Positions 36,353 through 48,400 of a stretch of 64,000 nucleotides of DNA are shown here, piece after piece (the stretch's first letter is position 1; each line of letters begins with the position of its first letter). The notes below the pieces were generated by a model. The model was not told where the DNA came from. It did not search any database and saw only the letters and a list, made by a program, of their open reading frames with translations. Source of the stretch: Proteles cristata cristata (taxonomy: Eukaryota > Chordata > Mammalia > Carnivora > Hyaenidae); assembly GCA_017311185.1 (NCBI GenBank), contig JAESUZ010004802.1, positions 1 through 64,000 of the forward strand. Reading direction: 5' to 3'. The position numbers were made by a program, and so were the translations under genes.

Positions 36353-37761
36353 AACATTCTTTATGGTTAAAACACTTGGATGGTAGGAAAATTAGAAAAC
36401 TATATGCCCTGTTGTGAGGTTGTGACCAAGCTTAATGCATGTCCACTAAAGGTTAAGGCCTGGATAATAAAAAGTAGTTGCAATACCAGTAACATTTCCC
36501 AAAATGTCAGATTGCAGAAGTATCACTTACATAATTGCTTGTAGTTTATTCCTTTGCTTTCTTCTTTTCTCCCTGCATCTTTGTGACAATCTTTTAAAAT
36601 TGGAAATATAATTGTTGTCATGTGAACAGCTGTAGAAATGATTAAAAGGTATGGAAAAACATAACATGAATGCCAATAATCTGTTTCTAGCAGTAATATA
36701 TATGGAACGCTATTTAGGAACAAAAGAGGAGAAAGAAGCACAAACGGAGAAAGGTTTATCATCTTTGAAAATGTAAAAACTAAACTTCATTGCTTAATAG
36801 GAAAAAACGATTTCATATTTAAAGTCCAGGAGAGCTAAGTCCTAGCTGGAAACACTACCCCACACCACTGGAGTCACCAGGAGTGACTTGCCGCAGGGGA
36901 AATGTTGCAGGACAAAGTGCAGAATTTTGGAGCTGGGAGGGCAGAAAATAACCCACCTCTGCCAGATGAATGACATTGGGCAAATCAGTCAGTCTCTGCC
37001 AGATTACATTTTGGCATCCAAAAATTTGATATAACTACACAAAAGCCTCATTTTGAGGTGAACACATAGTTCTCTGTGAAAGATTTGTTGGTTTTTTAAT
37101 AAGAAGCACTGTGCAAATGTAGGCTATTGTTTTCTGTTGCCAATTTTTCAGATATACTACTTAATTCTATCCAACTATACAAACCAGCATGGGCTCCCAA
37201 CGGTCTTTTCAATAGTTAAAGATTTATGAATAAAATGATTTTCCTAAAGGGATTAATCTTACACTTTCCTTAAACATGTAACCTTGAGCCCACCCTACAA
37301 AATAATGCTTTGACTATGGCACTGCACATAAAGACGATCCTGGTTTCTAAGATGTCAAAGATCATTCACAAAAGAGAACTACTCATGAAAGAGATATATT
37401 TGTTTTAGAAAGAAAAGATTTCTACTGGTAATTATGAGTGATTTATTGATGAATGCAAATCATAGCCTATCCTCAGATGCGGTTTGCAAGGTTAAGGAAG
37501 AGGGGTAATGCTTTGATAGAATCAATGGATATTATGTCTATTTTAATACTGTTAAAGAAAAATTCTCTTTTAGGCATTTAAGAAAGCTGCATTAAAATAA
37601 GTCTGAAAATGGGAAAACACCAAAACTATACAGAAGGTAAAAATAACCATAATTGTAACCAAAGATAATAATAAATAATGTACTCTACCAGTCACCCTTT
37701 ATAAATACATCTTCTAAAGATGCACCCTATAAATATAATTTTGCACCTGCTTTCTTCCCAT

Positions 37762-37940
37762 TGAGAGAGCACAAGCAGGGGAAAGGCAGAGAAAGAGAGA
37801 GGGAGACACAGAATCCAAAGTAGGTTTGAGGCTCTGAGCTGTCAGTGCAGAGCCCAATGCAGGGCTTGAACCCACAAACCGCAACATCATGCTCTGAGCC
37901 GAAGCTGGATGCTCAACCGACTGAGTCACTCAGGTGCCCC
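37762..37940 (-). mobile_element. Old felid SINE, tail lost
   Basis: GAGAGAGCACAAGCAGGGG through to GAGTCACTCAGGTGCCCC. Lacks a clear poly(T). TCAAATAGACTT is repeated after it (37941 and about 37960), a small local duplication. Confidence 0.88.
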
Positions 37941-39372
37941 TCAAATAGACTTCTGTTTTTTCAAATAGACTTTTAAAGAGCAATTGTTTGGAAATTGTCT
38001 CAAGTACATGAAGACATATGTTGCAATTGAAATAATTGAGTGGCCAATGGAAATATCATGAAAAGCTCCCAATTTGTCTCATCTCATTGAATAGAAACAA
38101 ATGTTCTCATTTCAAATGAGTGGTAATAACAGAACTGATTTAGGACTCTACTTATCTTCTGGTTAAAAAATGTAGTTCCATGCAGCAACAATATTATGGG
38201 AAACAAAAGAAAAAAAATAACTGTCTAAATTTGCACTAGGGTCATTTATTCAGACGACCAAAGCCCATCTATTTCCTAGCTCCGTGCTTCAGGCTTAAAA
38301 TGGATCTCTCTGAAGCAATAACAGAATTTTTGCCAAGTGACTAGGATATAAACACCCTTTTGGTTGCACAGTGAGACATATGCTCTAAAGAAACGTGGTT
38401 CAAAATAGGCAAGTGGGTTTCTCTAGAATAAACGAGAACCCTCGTAAGCAGCTTTGTCTTCAGAGCCTCATGTCTGCGCTTGCTTGGTAACTGTTTTCTC
38501 CACAGGTAATGGCAGCACACTGTTTTCATGATTCCTTACACTAATGAACTGCTATAAATTTGTTTTCCATATTCCAGAGAGCCCTAACTTCAGCCTTTAG
38601 GCAATGCTGAGGATGCACCCTATATTCTAGACTCACCTTTTGCAAGGTGTACTCTCAGCACTGTGGGCGATTTCCATGGGAGAATATTCTATTTACAGAA
38701 CTACTGTCCCAGCATAATACACAAAATCATTTATGAAGATGCAAGAGACGTGGAAATCTCTCAATTTTGTTTACACAAGCACAATGTCAGAGCCTCTCTT
38801 CTCTGTTCCCTAAGAGTCTGCAGAGGAGAGTACTCAGTTGTGAGCAGAGAAAGACATACAGAAAGTGTTCATGTAGTCACAGGAGTGGGAAGAAGGACAC
38901 TCCTCCAAAAAGTTGTCCTGGAAGGTCAGACAGGCATTGGCAGAAAGAAGGGAGGGGAGGAAGGCAGGTCAAAGCAGAGAACGGTCTCTAGACTCCCTAT
39001 TTTTTTTATCTCAAACACAGACATCAAATTCTTCTCTTGGCATGTTTTCAAATGGAGTATCTTTAAAACAAGGAATATTTAAAGAGCACATTAAATTTTA
39101 TTTTTAAAACTTTTTATAGGGCTAAAAATAAGCAAACTACTCTCAATTGACAACAATGGGCCAATGCAACATAGTAAGTACCTTCACCTTACATTCACAA
39201 GCAATCAGATTCATCACCCCTGAAGTCCCTTGAGTTTAAAAATGGAAATGACAACATAAATTTATAACATTAATGATTTTCCAATTTAAACTCTGAGACA
39301 GGAATGAAAAAAAATTTAATGTCATTCAAAAAAATACCCAACTCCTGAGTTGGTAGTTCATATCTTATTAAC

Positions 39373-39374
<2 letters not shown>

Positions 39375-39434
<60 letters not shown>
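39375..39434. repeat. Compound CT then CA microsatellite
   Basis: About 16 CT units followed by about 14 CA units without interruption. Confidence 0.97.
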
Positions 39435-39437
<3 letters not shown>

Positions 39438-39534
39438 ATAGTCTCATAACTGTGCACCAATGAGATGGGGACAGTTTAGTTTTACTATTATAGTGGTAAA
39501 GTTCATAATGAAAACATGGTGGCCACGAAATCAA

Positions 39535-39672
39535 ATCTCTTCCCAGATATCTTCCATAGAGGGCAGGCAGTCTCCTCAACATTACTCATTCATGTATCCC
39601 TGATCCCCACAACAAATACCTGTCACATAGTGAGTGGTTAGTGCACATTAGTTGAACGAATAAATAAATACA
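39535..39672 (+). mobile_element. LINE-2 3' end
   Basis: TGTATCCCTGATCCCCACAAC, TACCTGTCACATAGTGAGTG and GTTGAACGAATAAATA are the L2 terminal pattern. Confidence 0.75.
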
Positions 39673-39775
39673 GAAAATAGAAATATAGTGCATGATGTGT
39701 TTGTGAAGCAGTGCCAGTTGTGTGTGTACTGTTATTGGAGTATATAAATAGTCTTTGTTTTAAATGTGGGCATGA

Positions 39776-39960
39776 GGGGGCACCTGGGTGGCTCAGTTGG
39801 TTGAGCATCTGACTTCAGATCATGATCTCACAGTTCATGAGTTCAACCCTTGCAGGTATCAGCTCAGAGTCCAGTACTGATCCTCTGTCTGCCTCTCACT
39901 CTGCCCTCCCCAGCTCATTCTCTCTCTCTCTCTCAAAAATGAATAAACATTTAGAAAAAT
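39776..39960 (+). mobile_element. Felid SINE, shortened
   Basis: GGGGGCACCTGGGTGGCTCAG head. About 15-20 bases are missing in the middle compared with its neighbours. Target duplication AAATGTGGGCAT (39762) / AAATTTGGGCAT (39961). Confidence 0.92.
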
Positions 39961-40490
39961 AAATTTGGGCATTGGGACATTAGACAGAATGTATTTACCA
40001 AAATCAAAGACATTGTTGCCTGAACTTCTGTGTAGCAACAGAAGAAAAATCACTGGCAAAGGGCCAGGTAGGTGACTGAGCAACCTCAAGATGAGTCTGG
40101 AGCAAGCCTGGGGCAGTGGGGCTGGCACCTGGGGTTCTAAATCAGCACTCCTTCTACCTGGGCGCCTAGGCAGGAGAAGCACAGTACCACTCATGGATTG
40201 TATAGCATGTGCCATGTTCAGGTTAATCTGTGGATTATCTCATTCCATCTTTAGGGTAGACGCTTATTCTGTTCCTACTTGTTTGATGAGAAAACTAAAC
40301 ACAGAATTATACAATTTATCAAAGGGCTACCTCCTGGAGTGGGGTTTTAGCTTTTGCATTCTGATTTTAGAGCCTACACAAGAACTACTGTGTTGCATGG
40401 ATTGTCTCAGGGAACCTCTCCTTCCTGGGTCCCAATCTGTAAAATGTAGGCAGCTCACTTGATAAAAATTAAGGGTCAAGATACTCCAAG

Positions 40491-40706
40491 GGGGGGGGGC
40501 AGGGCTGGGTAACTCAGTTGGTTGAGTGGCCCAACTCTTGATTTCGCCTCAGGTGACAATCGCAGGGTTGTAGGACTGAGCCCCGAGAAAGGCTCTGTAC
40601 CAAGTGTGGAGCCTGACTAAAATTCTCTTTCTTCCCTCTTCCCCACCGGTCCCTCTCCCCCACTCGTTCTCTCTTTCTAAAAAGAAAGAAAGAAAGAAAA
40701 GAAAAA
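40491..40706 (+). mobile_element. Old carnivore SINE
   Basis: GCAGGGCTGGGTAACTCAGTTGG head, divergent, ends in an AAAGAAAG tail. Preceded by ATACTCCAAGG (40481) and followed by GGCACTCCAGG (40707). Confidence 0.8.
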
Positions 40707-40717
40707 GGCACTCCAGG

Positions 40718-41041
40718 GTAGGGTGTGGGCACAATGGGAGAAGAGAGTCAAAAGGTACAAACTTCCAGTTACAAAATAAATAAGTCCTAGGGATATAACG
40801 TATAGCACGGTGACTGTAGCTAATAATACTGTATTGTATGTTTGAAAGTTGCTAGGAGAGTATATCTTAAAAGTTCTCATTACAAGAAAAAAATGCATAA
40901 CAATTTTTTGTTATAACATCTATACGTTAATTAGACTCATTCTGGTGATTTCTCAATATGTGTATAAATATTGAATAATTACATTGTATACCTGAAACTA
41001 ATATAATGCTATATGCCAATTATATCTGATTTAATAAAAAA
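40718..41041 (+). mobile_element. LINE-1 3' UTR fragment
   Basis: Sense L1 3' end, recognisable from GGTACAAACTTCCAGTTA near 40755, TGTATACCTGAAACTAATA near 40985, and the final ATCTGATTTAATAAAAAAA. It is flanked on both sides by the motif CACTCCAGG (40709 and 41045), as are the SINEs around it. Confidence 0.8.
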
Positions 41042-41052
41042 AGACACTCCAG

Positions 41053-41258
41053 GATGCCTGGGTGGCTCAGTTGGTTAAATGTCCAACTTTGGCTCAGGTC
41101 ATGATCTTGTGGTCTGTGAGTTTGAGCTCCATGTTAGGCCCTGTGCTCGCAGCTCAGAGCCTGGAGCCTGCTTCAGATTCTGTGTTTCTCTCTCTCTCTT
41201 CCCCTCCCTTGTTCACCCTCTTTCTCACTCTCAAAAATAAATAAACACTAAAAAATTA
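41053..41258 (+). mobile_element. Felid SINE after CACTCCAGG
   Basis: ATGCCTGGGTGGCTCAGTTGG head, tail AAAAATAAATAAACACTA. Directly followed by another SINE. Confidence 0.92.
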
Positions 41259-41452
41259 GGGGCTCCTGGGTGGCTCAGTTGGACTTGATTTGGGCTCAGG
41301 TCATGATCAGGTTTGTGGGTTCGAGCCCTGCGTCAGGTTCTGTGCTGATAGTGCAGAACCTGCTTGGAATTCTCTTTCCCTCTCTCTCTGCCCCTCTCCT
41401 GTTCTCTCTCTCTCTCAAAAATAAACTAAAAAAATTTTTTTTAACAATTTAA
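41259..41452 (+). mobile_element. Second tandem felid SINE
   Basis: GGGGCTCCTGGGTGGCTCAGTTGG head with a gap of about 15 bases in the tRNA-like part. Followed by AAAAAAGACACTCCAGG (41453-41469), which also precedes the first of the pair. Confidence 0.92.
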
Positions 41453-41915
41453 AAAAGACACTCCAGGATAAAGACACAAAATTCTGATATTTATTTCTCT
41501 AAAAAGGCCATAGTGGTTTCACTGCAGTAATACCCTGTCATCTTGATATTGTTGGTGCATTAAACAGTGGGATCAATTTCATAATAAGTTAGGATGGACT
41601 ATTCCTGAAATTTTATAACATAATGACAAAACCATAGATTTCAGTATATCTATAGTTACTTAAGAACAGTTATAGTATATAGTATGTTACTGCAACAACC
41701 AGATGAAATAGGAACTCAACCAGCCTTTCTTCTGGACTAGTAAACACTAAGATTTAATGATATTTTCATTAAATTTATTCTAACTTTTCTTGCCACTTAT
41801 GAGTAGTTTATTTGCTAAAGGTTACTTTCTAATTGCTTTATGTTTCCTAAGTAGCCTTTATATTGTTTCGGTAAGGACCAAAAACAATACTGGGCATAGG
41901 TGTGAAATGGATAAC

Positions 41916-41916
41916 T

Positions 41917-41977
<61 letters not shown>
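41916..41977. repeat. TCTA tetranucleotide microsatellite
   Basis: About 15 uninterrupted TCTA units at 41918-41977, followed by an imperfect TCATCTATCATCTATTC. It lies between the left target duplication of L1 E and its poly(A) end. Long pure tetranucleotide runs like this are normally variable in length between individuals. Confidence 0.95.
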
Positions 41978-42756
41978 ATCTATCATCTATTCTTTTTTTC
42001 CTTAAATAATTTATTGTCAAGTTGGTTTCCATATAACACCCAGTGATCATCCCAACAAGTGCCCTCCTCCATGGCCATCACCCCCCCTTCCCCTCCCCCT
42101 CACCTCCATGAGCCCTCAGTTTGTTCTCAGCATTCAAGAGTCTCTGATGGTTTGCCACCCTCCCTCTCCCTATTTTTCCCCTTCTTCTCCCCCATGGCTC
42201 TCCGTTAAGTTCCACCTAATCCACCTGACATGCAAACATCTGGTATCTGTCCTTCTCTGCCTGACTTATTTCACTCAGCGTAACACCCTCAAGTTCCATC
42301 CATGTTGCTACACATGGCCAGATTTCATTCTTTCTCACTGCCATGTAGTCCATCGTATAGATAAACCACATCTTCTTGATCCATTCATCAGTTGGTGGAC
42401 ACTTAGGTTCTTTCCATATTTTGGTTATTGTTGAGAGTGCTGCTATAAACACTGGGGTACATGTGCCCCTGTGCATCAGCACTCCTGTATCCCTTGGGTA
42501 AATTCCTAGCAGTGCTATTGCTGGGTCATAGGGGAGTTCTATTGTTAATTTTTTGAGGAATCTCCACCCTGTTTTCCAGAGGGGCTGCACCAGCTTACAT
42601 TCCCACCAACAGTGTAGGAGGGTGCCCGTTTCTCCACATCCTCGCCAGCATCTATAGTCTCCTGATTTGTTCATTTTAGCCACTCTGACTGGAGTGAGGT
42701 GATATCTCAGTGTGGTTTTGATTTGTATTTCCCTGATGATGAGGGACGCTGAGCAT
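41978..42756 (-). mobile_element. 5'-truncated LINE-1 (element E)
   Basis: Antisense 3' end of the young family: 3' UTR from about 41990, ORF2 C-terminus 42216-42756 still open for about 180 codons, with the zinc knuckle [18 protein letters not shown]. Target duplication TGTGAAATGGATAACTT, 17 of 17, at 41901-41917 and 42757-42773. A TCTA microsatellite lies between the left duplication and the 3' end. Because ORF2 is 5'-truncated, it cannot act alone. Confidence 0.93.
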
Positions 42757-42787
42757 TGTGAAATGGATAACTTAATTAAATGGACTA

Positions 42788-42900
42788 AGGTACACCTGGC
42801 TGGCTCAGTTGGTATTCTATGTGACTCTTGATCTCGGGGTTGTGAGTTCAAGCCCCATACTGTGCCTAGAGATTACTTTAAAAAATAAAATCTTTTAAAA
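42788..42900 (+). mobile_element. Ancestral carnivore SINE (dog-like form)
   Basis: Short SINE with GGTTGTGAGTTCAAGCCCCAT and AGAGATTACTTTAAAAAATAAAATCTTT, the body known from dog SINEC elements rather than the cat form. Only about 110 bases. Followed within its A-rich end by a felid SINE. Confidence 0.82.
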
Positions 42901-42910
42901 AGTTTTTAAA

Positions 42911-43108
42911 GGGGCACCTGGTTGGCTCAGTCAGTTGAGCATGTGACCTCTGCTCAGGTCATGATCTCATGGTTTGTGAGTTAGGTTCATTGCTGTCAGT
43001 GTAGAGCCTGCTTCGGATCCTCTGTCCCTCCCCACCCACCGCCCCGCCATCCCTCTCCAGTTTGTGTCTCCTTCTATCTGAAAAATAAACATTAACAAAT
43101 TTTAGAAA
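42911..43108 (+). mobile_element. Felid SINE in the tail of the ancestral SINE
   Basis: GGGGCACCTGGTTGGCTCAGTCAG head, AAAAATAAACATTAAC tail. The pair is flanked by ATTAAATGGACT (42775 and 43110). Confidence 0.9.
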
Positions 43109-43350
43109 AATTAAATGGACTTAAAAAAGATTCCTTCAATAGTGTCTATATATTGAAATATACTTTATTGTGGTTGCTTTCAATCTGGTATTTTAACATC
43201 TAAAATCTTACCAATTTTATACAACAACAATAAATCTTTATTTGTTGAGAATATGCATAAATACAAGTTTACAAGCTTAAAAAACAAATAGCAGTAATTG
43301 TCATGCATTGCCAATAATAAAACAGATTTTGGTAAGGTTTTCACATTTTA

Positions 43351-43572
43351 TAAAATTGTTTAAATATTTATTTTTGAGAGAGAAAGAGAGAGAGAGAGAA
43401 TGCGTACATGAGTTGGGGGGGTAGAGAAAAGAGGGAGACAAAGAATCAGAAGCAGGCTCCAAGCTCTGAGCTGTCAGCACAGAGCCCGATGTGGGGCTTG
43501 AACTCACAAATCATAAGATCATGACCTGAGCTGAAGTCTGATGCTTAACTGACTAAGCCACCTAGGTGCCGC
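43351..43572 (-). mobile_element. Felid SINE
   Basis: Antisense, with TTATTTTTGAGAGAGAAAG and GCCACCTAGGTGCCG. Target duplication TAAGGTTTTCACATTTTA (43333) / TAAGGTTTTCATATTTTA (43573), 17 of 18. Confidence 0.94.
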
Positions 43573-43969
43573 TAAGGTTTTCATATTTTAAAAACTCAAA
43601 ATAGCTTTATAAGTTCACAAAATAATACTGTATTTTTCTCAAGATATTAACATATTCTTGTATTGCAGTGGATAGGATGTAATTTACTTGGAGATTTAGC
43701 ATTCACTTCTTTAAGGAATATTTAATGTTTTTACTTTAATATTCTGAAAACAGCATAATTACATATATCAGAGGTTAATTTTTAAAATTTAATATGAGTA
43801 CTTTATTTGAAATATACAACTTTGGTAATATCATGTATCTAATCCGATGCTGTAATGAGTTAGGGTTTAACATAGTGGTTTTCTATGACACAACTAATGA
43901 TTCCACAGGAGGATAAAATGTATCAAATATGCTGGTTCTGAAGGTGAAGCAAGGTTTTGTGCTGGTACA

Positions 43970-44510
43970 GTGTATCACTGAGATCCCAGGAGGAAACAGA
44001 ATTTAGCTCAGTTCAAATGGAGAGATTTTTAATGAAGGGACAACCTACAGAGGTGTTGGCAGGGTCAGGGGAATCAACATGAACACAAGATGCAAAGAAC
44101 CTAGAAACTGGCAACCTCCCCACAGCCTCCCACCACCTTCCCCAGGCAGGAGATACAAAGGGAGGAGAATGTTACTGGCATGACAGCTGGAGCCCAGGAG
44201 AGGAGGAAAGGCTGCAGAGCAGGAGCTACAATCCCAAAGAGGGGAAGCTACTGCCAGAGGTTTTTAGGGTCATTGCTTCATACTACCTGCATTGAAGAGA
44301 CCGAGCAGGAAGAAATACCCTAGCTTCTCCTTCCTCTTTTCTCCGATCCTCTGCTTATACCTTCCACTGGCCAAAACAGAAGCCAGTGGGAAGGAATCCG
44401 CTTCCAGGGGCAAGAACCGAGGAGAGGAAGGCAGAGTGTGGCTCAGTGGCAGGGGAGCGTGGCGCACCAGAGAGCTCAATCACATAACTGCCAGTGAGGC
44501 CTGAAGCAAA
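43970..44510. repeat. Probable ancient repeat, family not named
   Basis: ATGGAGAGATTTTTAATGAAGGG with ACAGAGGTGTTGGCAGGG, later CTTCCACTGGCCAAAACAGAAGCC, reads like a widely dispersed mammalian repeat that I recall but cannot name. No gene. Confidence 0.45.
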
Positions 44511-44619
44511 GATGCTAGACTAAGCCTGCTTCTCTGACCTTATTTCTAAGAAGTCAACCAGAAAATACCATTTTGGGAAAACAATTTTTTAAAAATACAG
44601 AAACCCTAAACAAATTATC

Positions 44620-44775
44620 TGATTAAAAGTGGGCACAGGACCTGAAACCACACTTTTCCAAAGAAGACGTACAGGGCCAGGGGACACATGAATCACTCAT
44701 CATCAGGGAAATGTAAATCAAAACCGCAATGAGGTACCATCTCACATCTGTCAGAATGGCTAAAAAAATCTCCAA
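44620..44775 (+). mobile_element. Short LINE-1 ORF2 fragment
   Basis: Sense sequence with the ORF2 C-terminal region: TTTTCCAAAGAAGACGTACAG, TCATCAGGGAAATGTAAATC and CTGTCAGAATGGCTAAAA. Short and decayed, no tail. Confidence 0.8.
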
Positions 44776-45131
44776 AACTCCTTTTCCTTCTGCATTTTCC
44801 CTCTTTCAAGTTCTATTTAAATTCTTCCTTTCATTTTACCTCCTTGTAACACAGAAGTCTGTGGTTCAATGAGTCCTCCAGTTAAGCAGACCTTTCTGTA
44901 AAACCACATCCTCACAGCACTCTGATCTGTGGGGGGGTCTATACTATGATCAATGAATGGAAAATGTAGGAAATTTCCGTAAGATCCCTATTAAGTTATT
45001 AGTGATGACTTTTCACAAATTTTAACCCAGCCACCCGCCAATGATGACAACACACCATTTCTTTGATAAATGTTGAATGCACGTTGAGATACATACATGA
45101 AATATTTGTTTGAATGTTCTCTAATATATTA

Positions 45132-45133
<2 letters not shown>

Positions 45134-45177
<44 letters not shown>
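45134..45177. repeat. TG dinucleotide microsatellite
   Basis: Twenty-two TG units. Confidence 0.97.
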
Positions 45178-45178
<1 letters not shown>

Positions 45179-45319
45179 TTTTTGCATATCTTCGGATTAC
45201 AGGGTAAACGCAAACAAATTCAGAGAATAATCAAAGCTACCATATGAGAACCAGGTAGTCCCACTACTAAGAAGGCTTCTGAATACACATGGAAGTCTTA
45301 AGTGCTGGTTCTCTAGACA

Positions 45320-45455
45320 CCCATCCTTGACTACCACTAACCAAGGTCCTGGACGGCAGGAAGCATGCATGGTTTATCTTTGCAGTAGCCACAGGTCCTA
45401 AAACATTGTCTTGCACATTGCAGACACTCAATAAATGTTTGCTGAATTGCCCAAA
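45320..45455 (+). mobile_element. LINE-2 3' end
   Basis: TCTTGCACATTGCAGACACTCAATAAATGTTTGCTGAATTG is the L2 3' terminus. Confidence 0.82.
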
Positions 45456-48400
45456 CCTTGGTTTGTTCCCATAATCAACCACCCTAAAAGCATATACATA
45501 ATTACTTCTTGGAAAAATTCCAACTACTGTTTGATGTTACCTATGTGACTTTTCTCTCAAGAGCAGCTCTGTAGGATTACATTATTTTCTGTTTTTTTCC
45601 CCCTTTGACCTTAATGGCATGTACTTGAACAACAGCTTCATATAAAATTCCTACCAGTACATACCACAGCAGATTCAAAGTGTCATTTTAAAAATGGTGC
45701 CAGTATCTCTCAATTTAGAAAACACATAGTCTCTCCTTCTGAACAGAGGCTAGAAAATGCATAATTTGGTATTAACATAAGAGCTAAAGATATTTTGAAT
45801 ATACCTTGATTTTTAAGATCCAAGATTTTTTTTGAAAAAGAATTAAAATATTACTACAAACTGGCCTTCATTAAAAAGTAATCCTGCATTTAATAAAAGT
45901 GTCCAATTACAAAGTTTATTTTGTAATGTAACTTTTAAAACCTAAACAAAAAAGTGTTGTATTTAACATGAATCTGAGTAGGTGTAAAAAAATTTTTAAA
46001 AAAAGGCATACCCAGGAAGACAGGTTTTGGTGAAATTTAAAATATTATTTCATACTTTGTACAACTTAGAGTCATCTTCATATTTTATAGTATAGATCCA
46101 AGCTTTAATTTGAAATGAATTTGACCCTTAAAATCCTTAACTTAAGACGTTAGAACAAACTAGCCATTCTCTTCTGTTTTATGGGCAAATTGACTAAATA
46201 CTAAGGAATTGTACTGTTTGGGCCTTTGAACCATGACCATGAGAAGAAATACTGTTTGATGCACATAAACGCTAGAGAATTCATTTTGATTTAATAAAAG
46301 GATGAATTCATTGCACATCCTATGACAAAATATTCCCCTTTTCCTGAACATGCTTTCTTACTCCAACAACAGATTGTATTTTCCCCAGTATGTGGGGTGG
46401 TGGGGGATCAAGATAGCTGTTGTATTCATTTCTCAAAATGCACTATGGTGGGAAATTCAGGATACAGTGAAAGGTAATAAACCTTTTACTTCACCAAAAC
46501 AGAAGGCTGAATTTAGAGCAGCAGGTAAAGGACATAATGTGCAACAGTGCACATTCATTATCTGCAATCTTGTAGTTGCCTAAATCTCTATGACACATTA
46601 AACACTTCAGATCGATGGTTTTATAATTCTTTACCAATAGTTCAACACCTGAAATACCTTAGCACATTAGAGTCTTAAATTTCAAATATGTCCTAACTCA
46701 ACCTGTTTATTTTTCAGACCTTCTCAAATTTCCATTTGTTTTTATTAATCAATAAATGATGAAGAATTTTAGGTGCTTACCCAAAAAGAAATGATATTTT
46801 CACCTTTTCGGGAACCTAAAAAATGAAGAGAAAAATGTCAATTCCAACATAATGTTGTCAAAAGAATCTTCAGGAATAGAGTATGACAATTACTTATTTT
46901 TCCTTATGTGGCTCTACCATTCAAAGTGCATTCAGGCTTCAAAGCTAACCCTTAAGTAACATCATGGTTGACAGCATCTAATTTCATGTTTAGCTGAGGT
47001 CTTGAAGATCCAAAAGGACCAAGACAAAAACATCTATTGCTTTGGCTACTGTATCCATCTTCATCACCATTGTTTTGGGGTGAAATATATTGCAGCCACA
47101 CCTCTGAGAGAGACTAAAATAGACATATGTTGTTTTTGCCTGCCCAGCATCCCTTCTGCAACTTTCCTTTGGAAAACCCCCCTAGCCTAGACAATGTGGG
47201 GCTAACAAACCCCTTTTCAGAGGAAGACCCCTAAATCCAAGTTCAGTCAGGAGAGCAGTCCATGCTCCATATCCAGAGAGGAGCTAGCGCCTCAGACAAC
47301 CCTAAGGCTTTTGTTGCAAATATTAAACAAAAAGTACTCTCTCTTTCTTGCTAGGGCTAAGTTGGTAGTAGCATCTAAGGGGCTATCATATGGAAAAGAC
47401 TTGTCTGGAAATGAAGCCAAAAAAAGATCTTAATAACCTTGACTGGTAGATCCAGCTATATTCCACTGGCAAGATGTACCTATACACTTTCCTGCATTAA
47501 CCAGATAAACTCCTTTATCTGGTTTGAATGGGTTCTGTCACCTGTAGCTAAAAGAATCCTAAGTCTAAAATGTGACAATGGTAAAAATAAAAATGACTGC
47601 TTCTGAGGTGTCTAATGGATCTTCCTCCCCATATATATTATCTCCTTTGATCCTCACAACTCAGGACAGTAAATATTTATTAACATTAAATTAATAGTCA
47701 TTATTTTCTTGAATATACACTATGTGGAATAGGGATGGAGAATGCCAGAGGAGTGATCAATCTGAAATATGGTGACCACAGAAGTCTCACTTACATGAGA
47801 AAAGGAGGTTAGGTACCTGAAAGCATTCAACAGATATTCATCAAATGGAAGGTTAAACATTATCTAGCAGAGCCAGGGTGCAATTTTTTCACTAATCCCT
47901 CAATGATAAATTAGGAAGCTCTTGAAGTAGCCTGGGCCAGACAGATGAATGCCAAATAGGCAGCCCTATGAGAATGGTTCAAAAAATAGGACATAGAGAT
48001 GGAGTCAAATTAGATGTGGGGGCTCCCAGGTGGGTGCAGCTGTGGGTGTCATTGGAATAGGTGAAGAAGAAAGGCACAAAGTGTGTGAGGCAAGGAAGGA
48101 GACAAAATGTGGGTCAGTTAAACATGCCTGGAGGGTATATAAGCAAAAAGGTCCAACACACAGTATGGCAGGCCTGGGCGGCAGAGAGGATGGGAAATGC
48201 AAGATGGAGCATCACCACCATCATCACCAGCATCGGGATGGCAGTTCAGGATTGGGCACTGCCCTACTACAGCCTCACCATGAAGAGAAGAGAAGGGCTG
48301 GCGACCAACCCCCTCCAGGTAATCTCCACCAGGCTTGTGAGCGCCATGAAAGCTGGCTTTCCCGGACAGAGCCGATACTCGGGAAATAACTGTGCAACGA

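Larger units (their letters stand above)
34966..39374. other. Intergenic with two SINEs
   Basis: SINEs at 36129 and 37762. The rest is unique AT-rich sequence. The 139-codon + frame at 38663-39082 is not similar to any protein I know. Confidence 0.55.

Noticed and set aside
38663..39082. 139-codon + strand open frame
   Set aside because: Unique sequence with no family resemblance. Codon use looks random.
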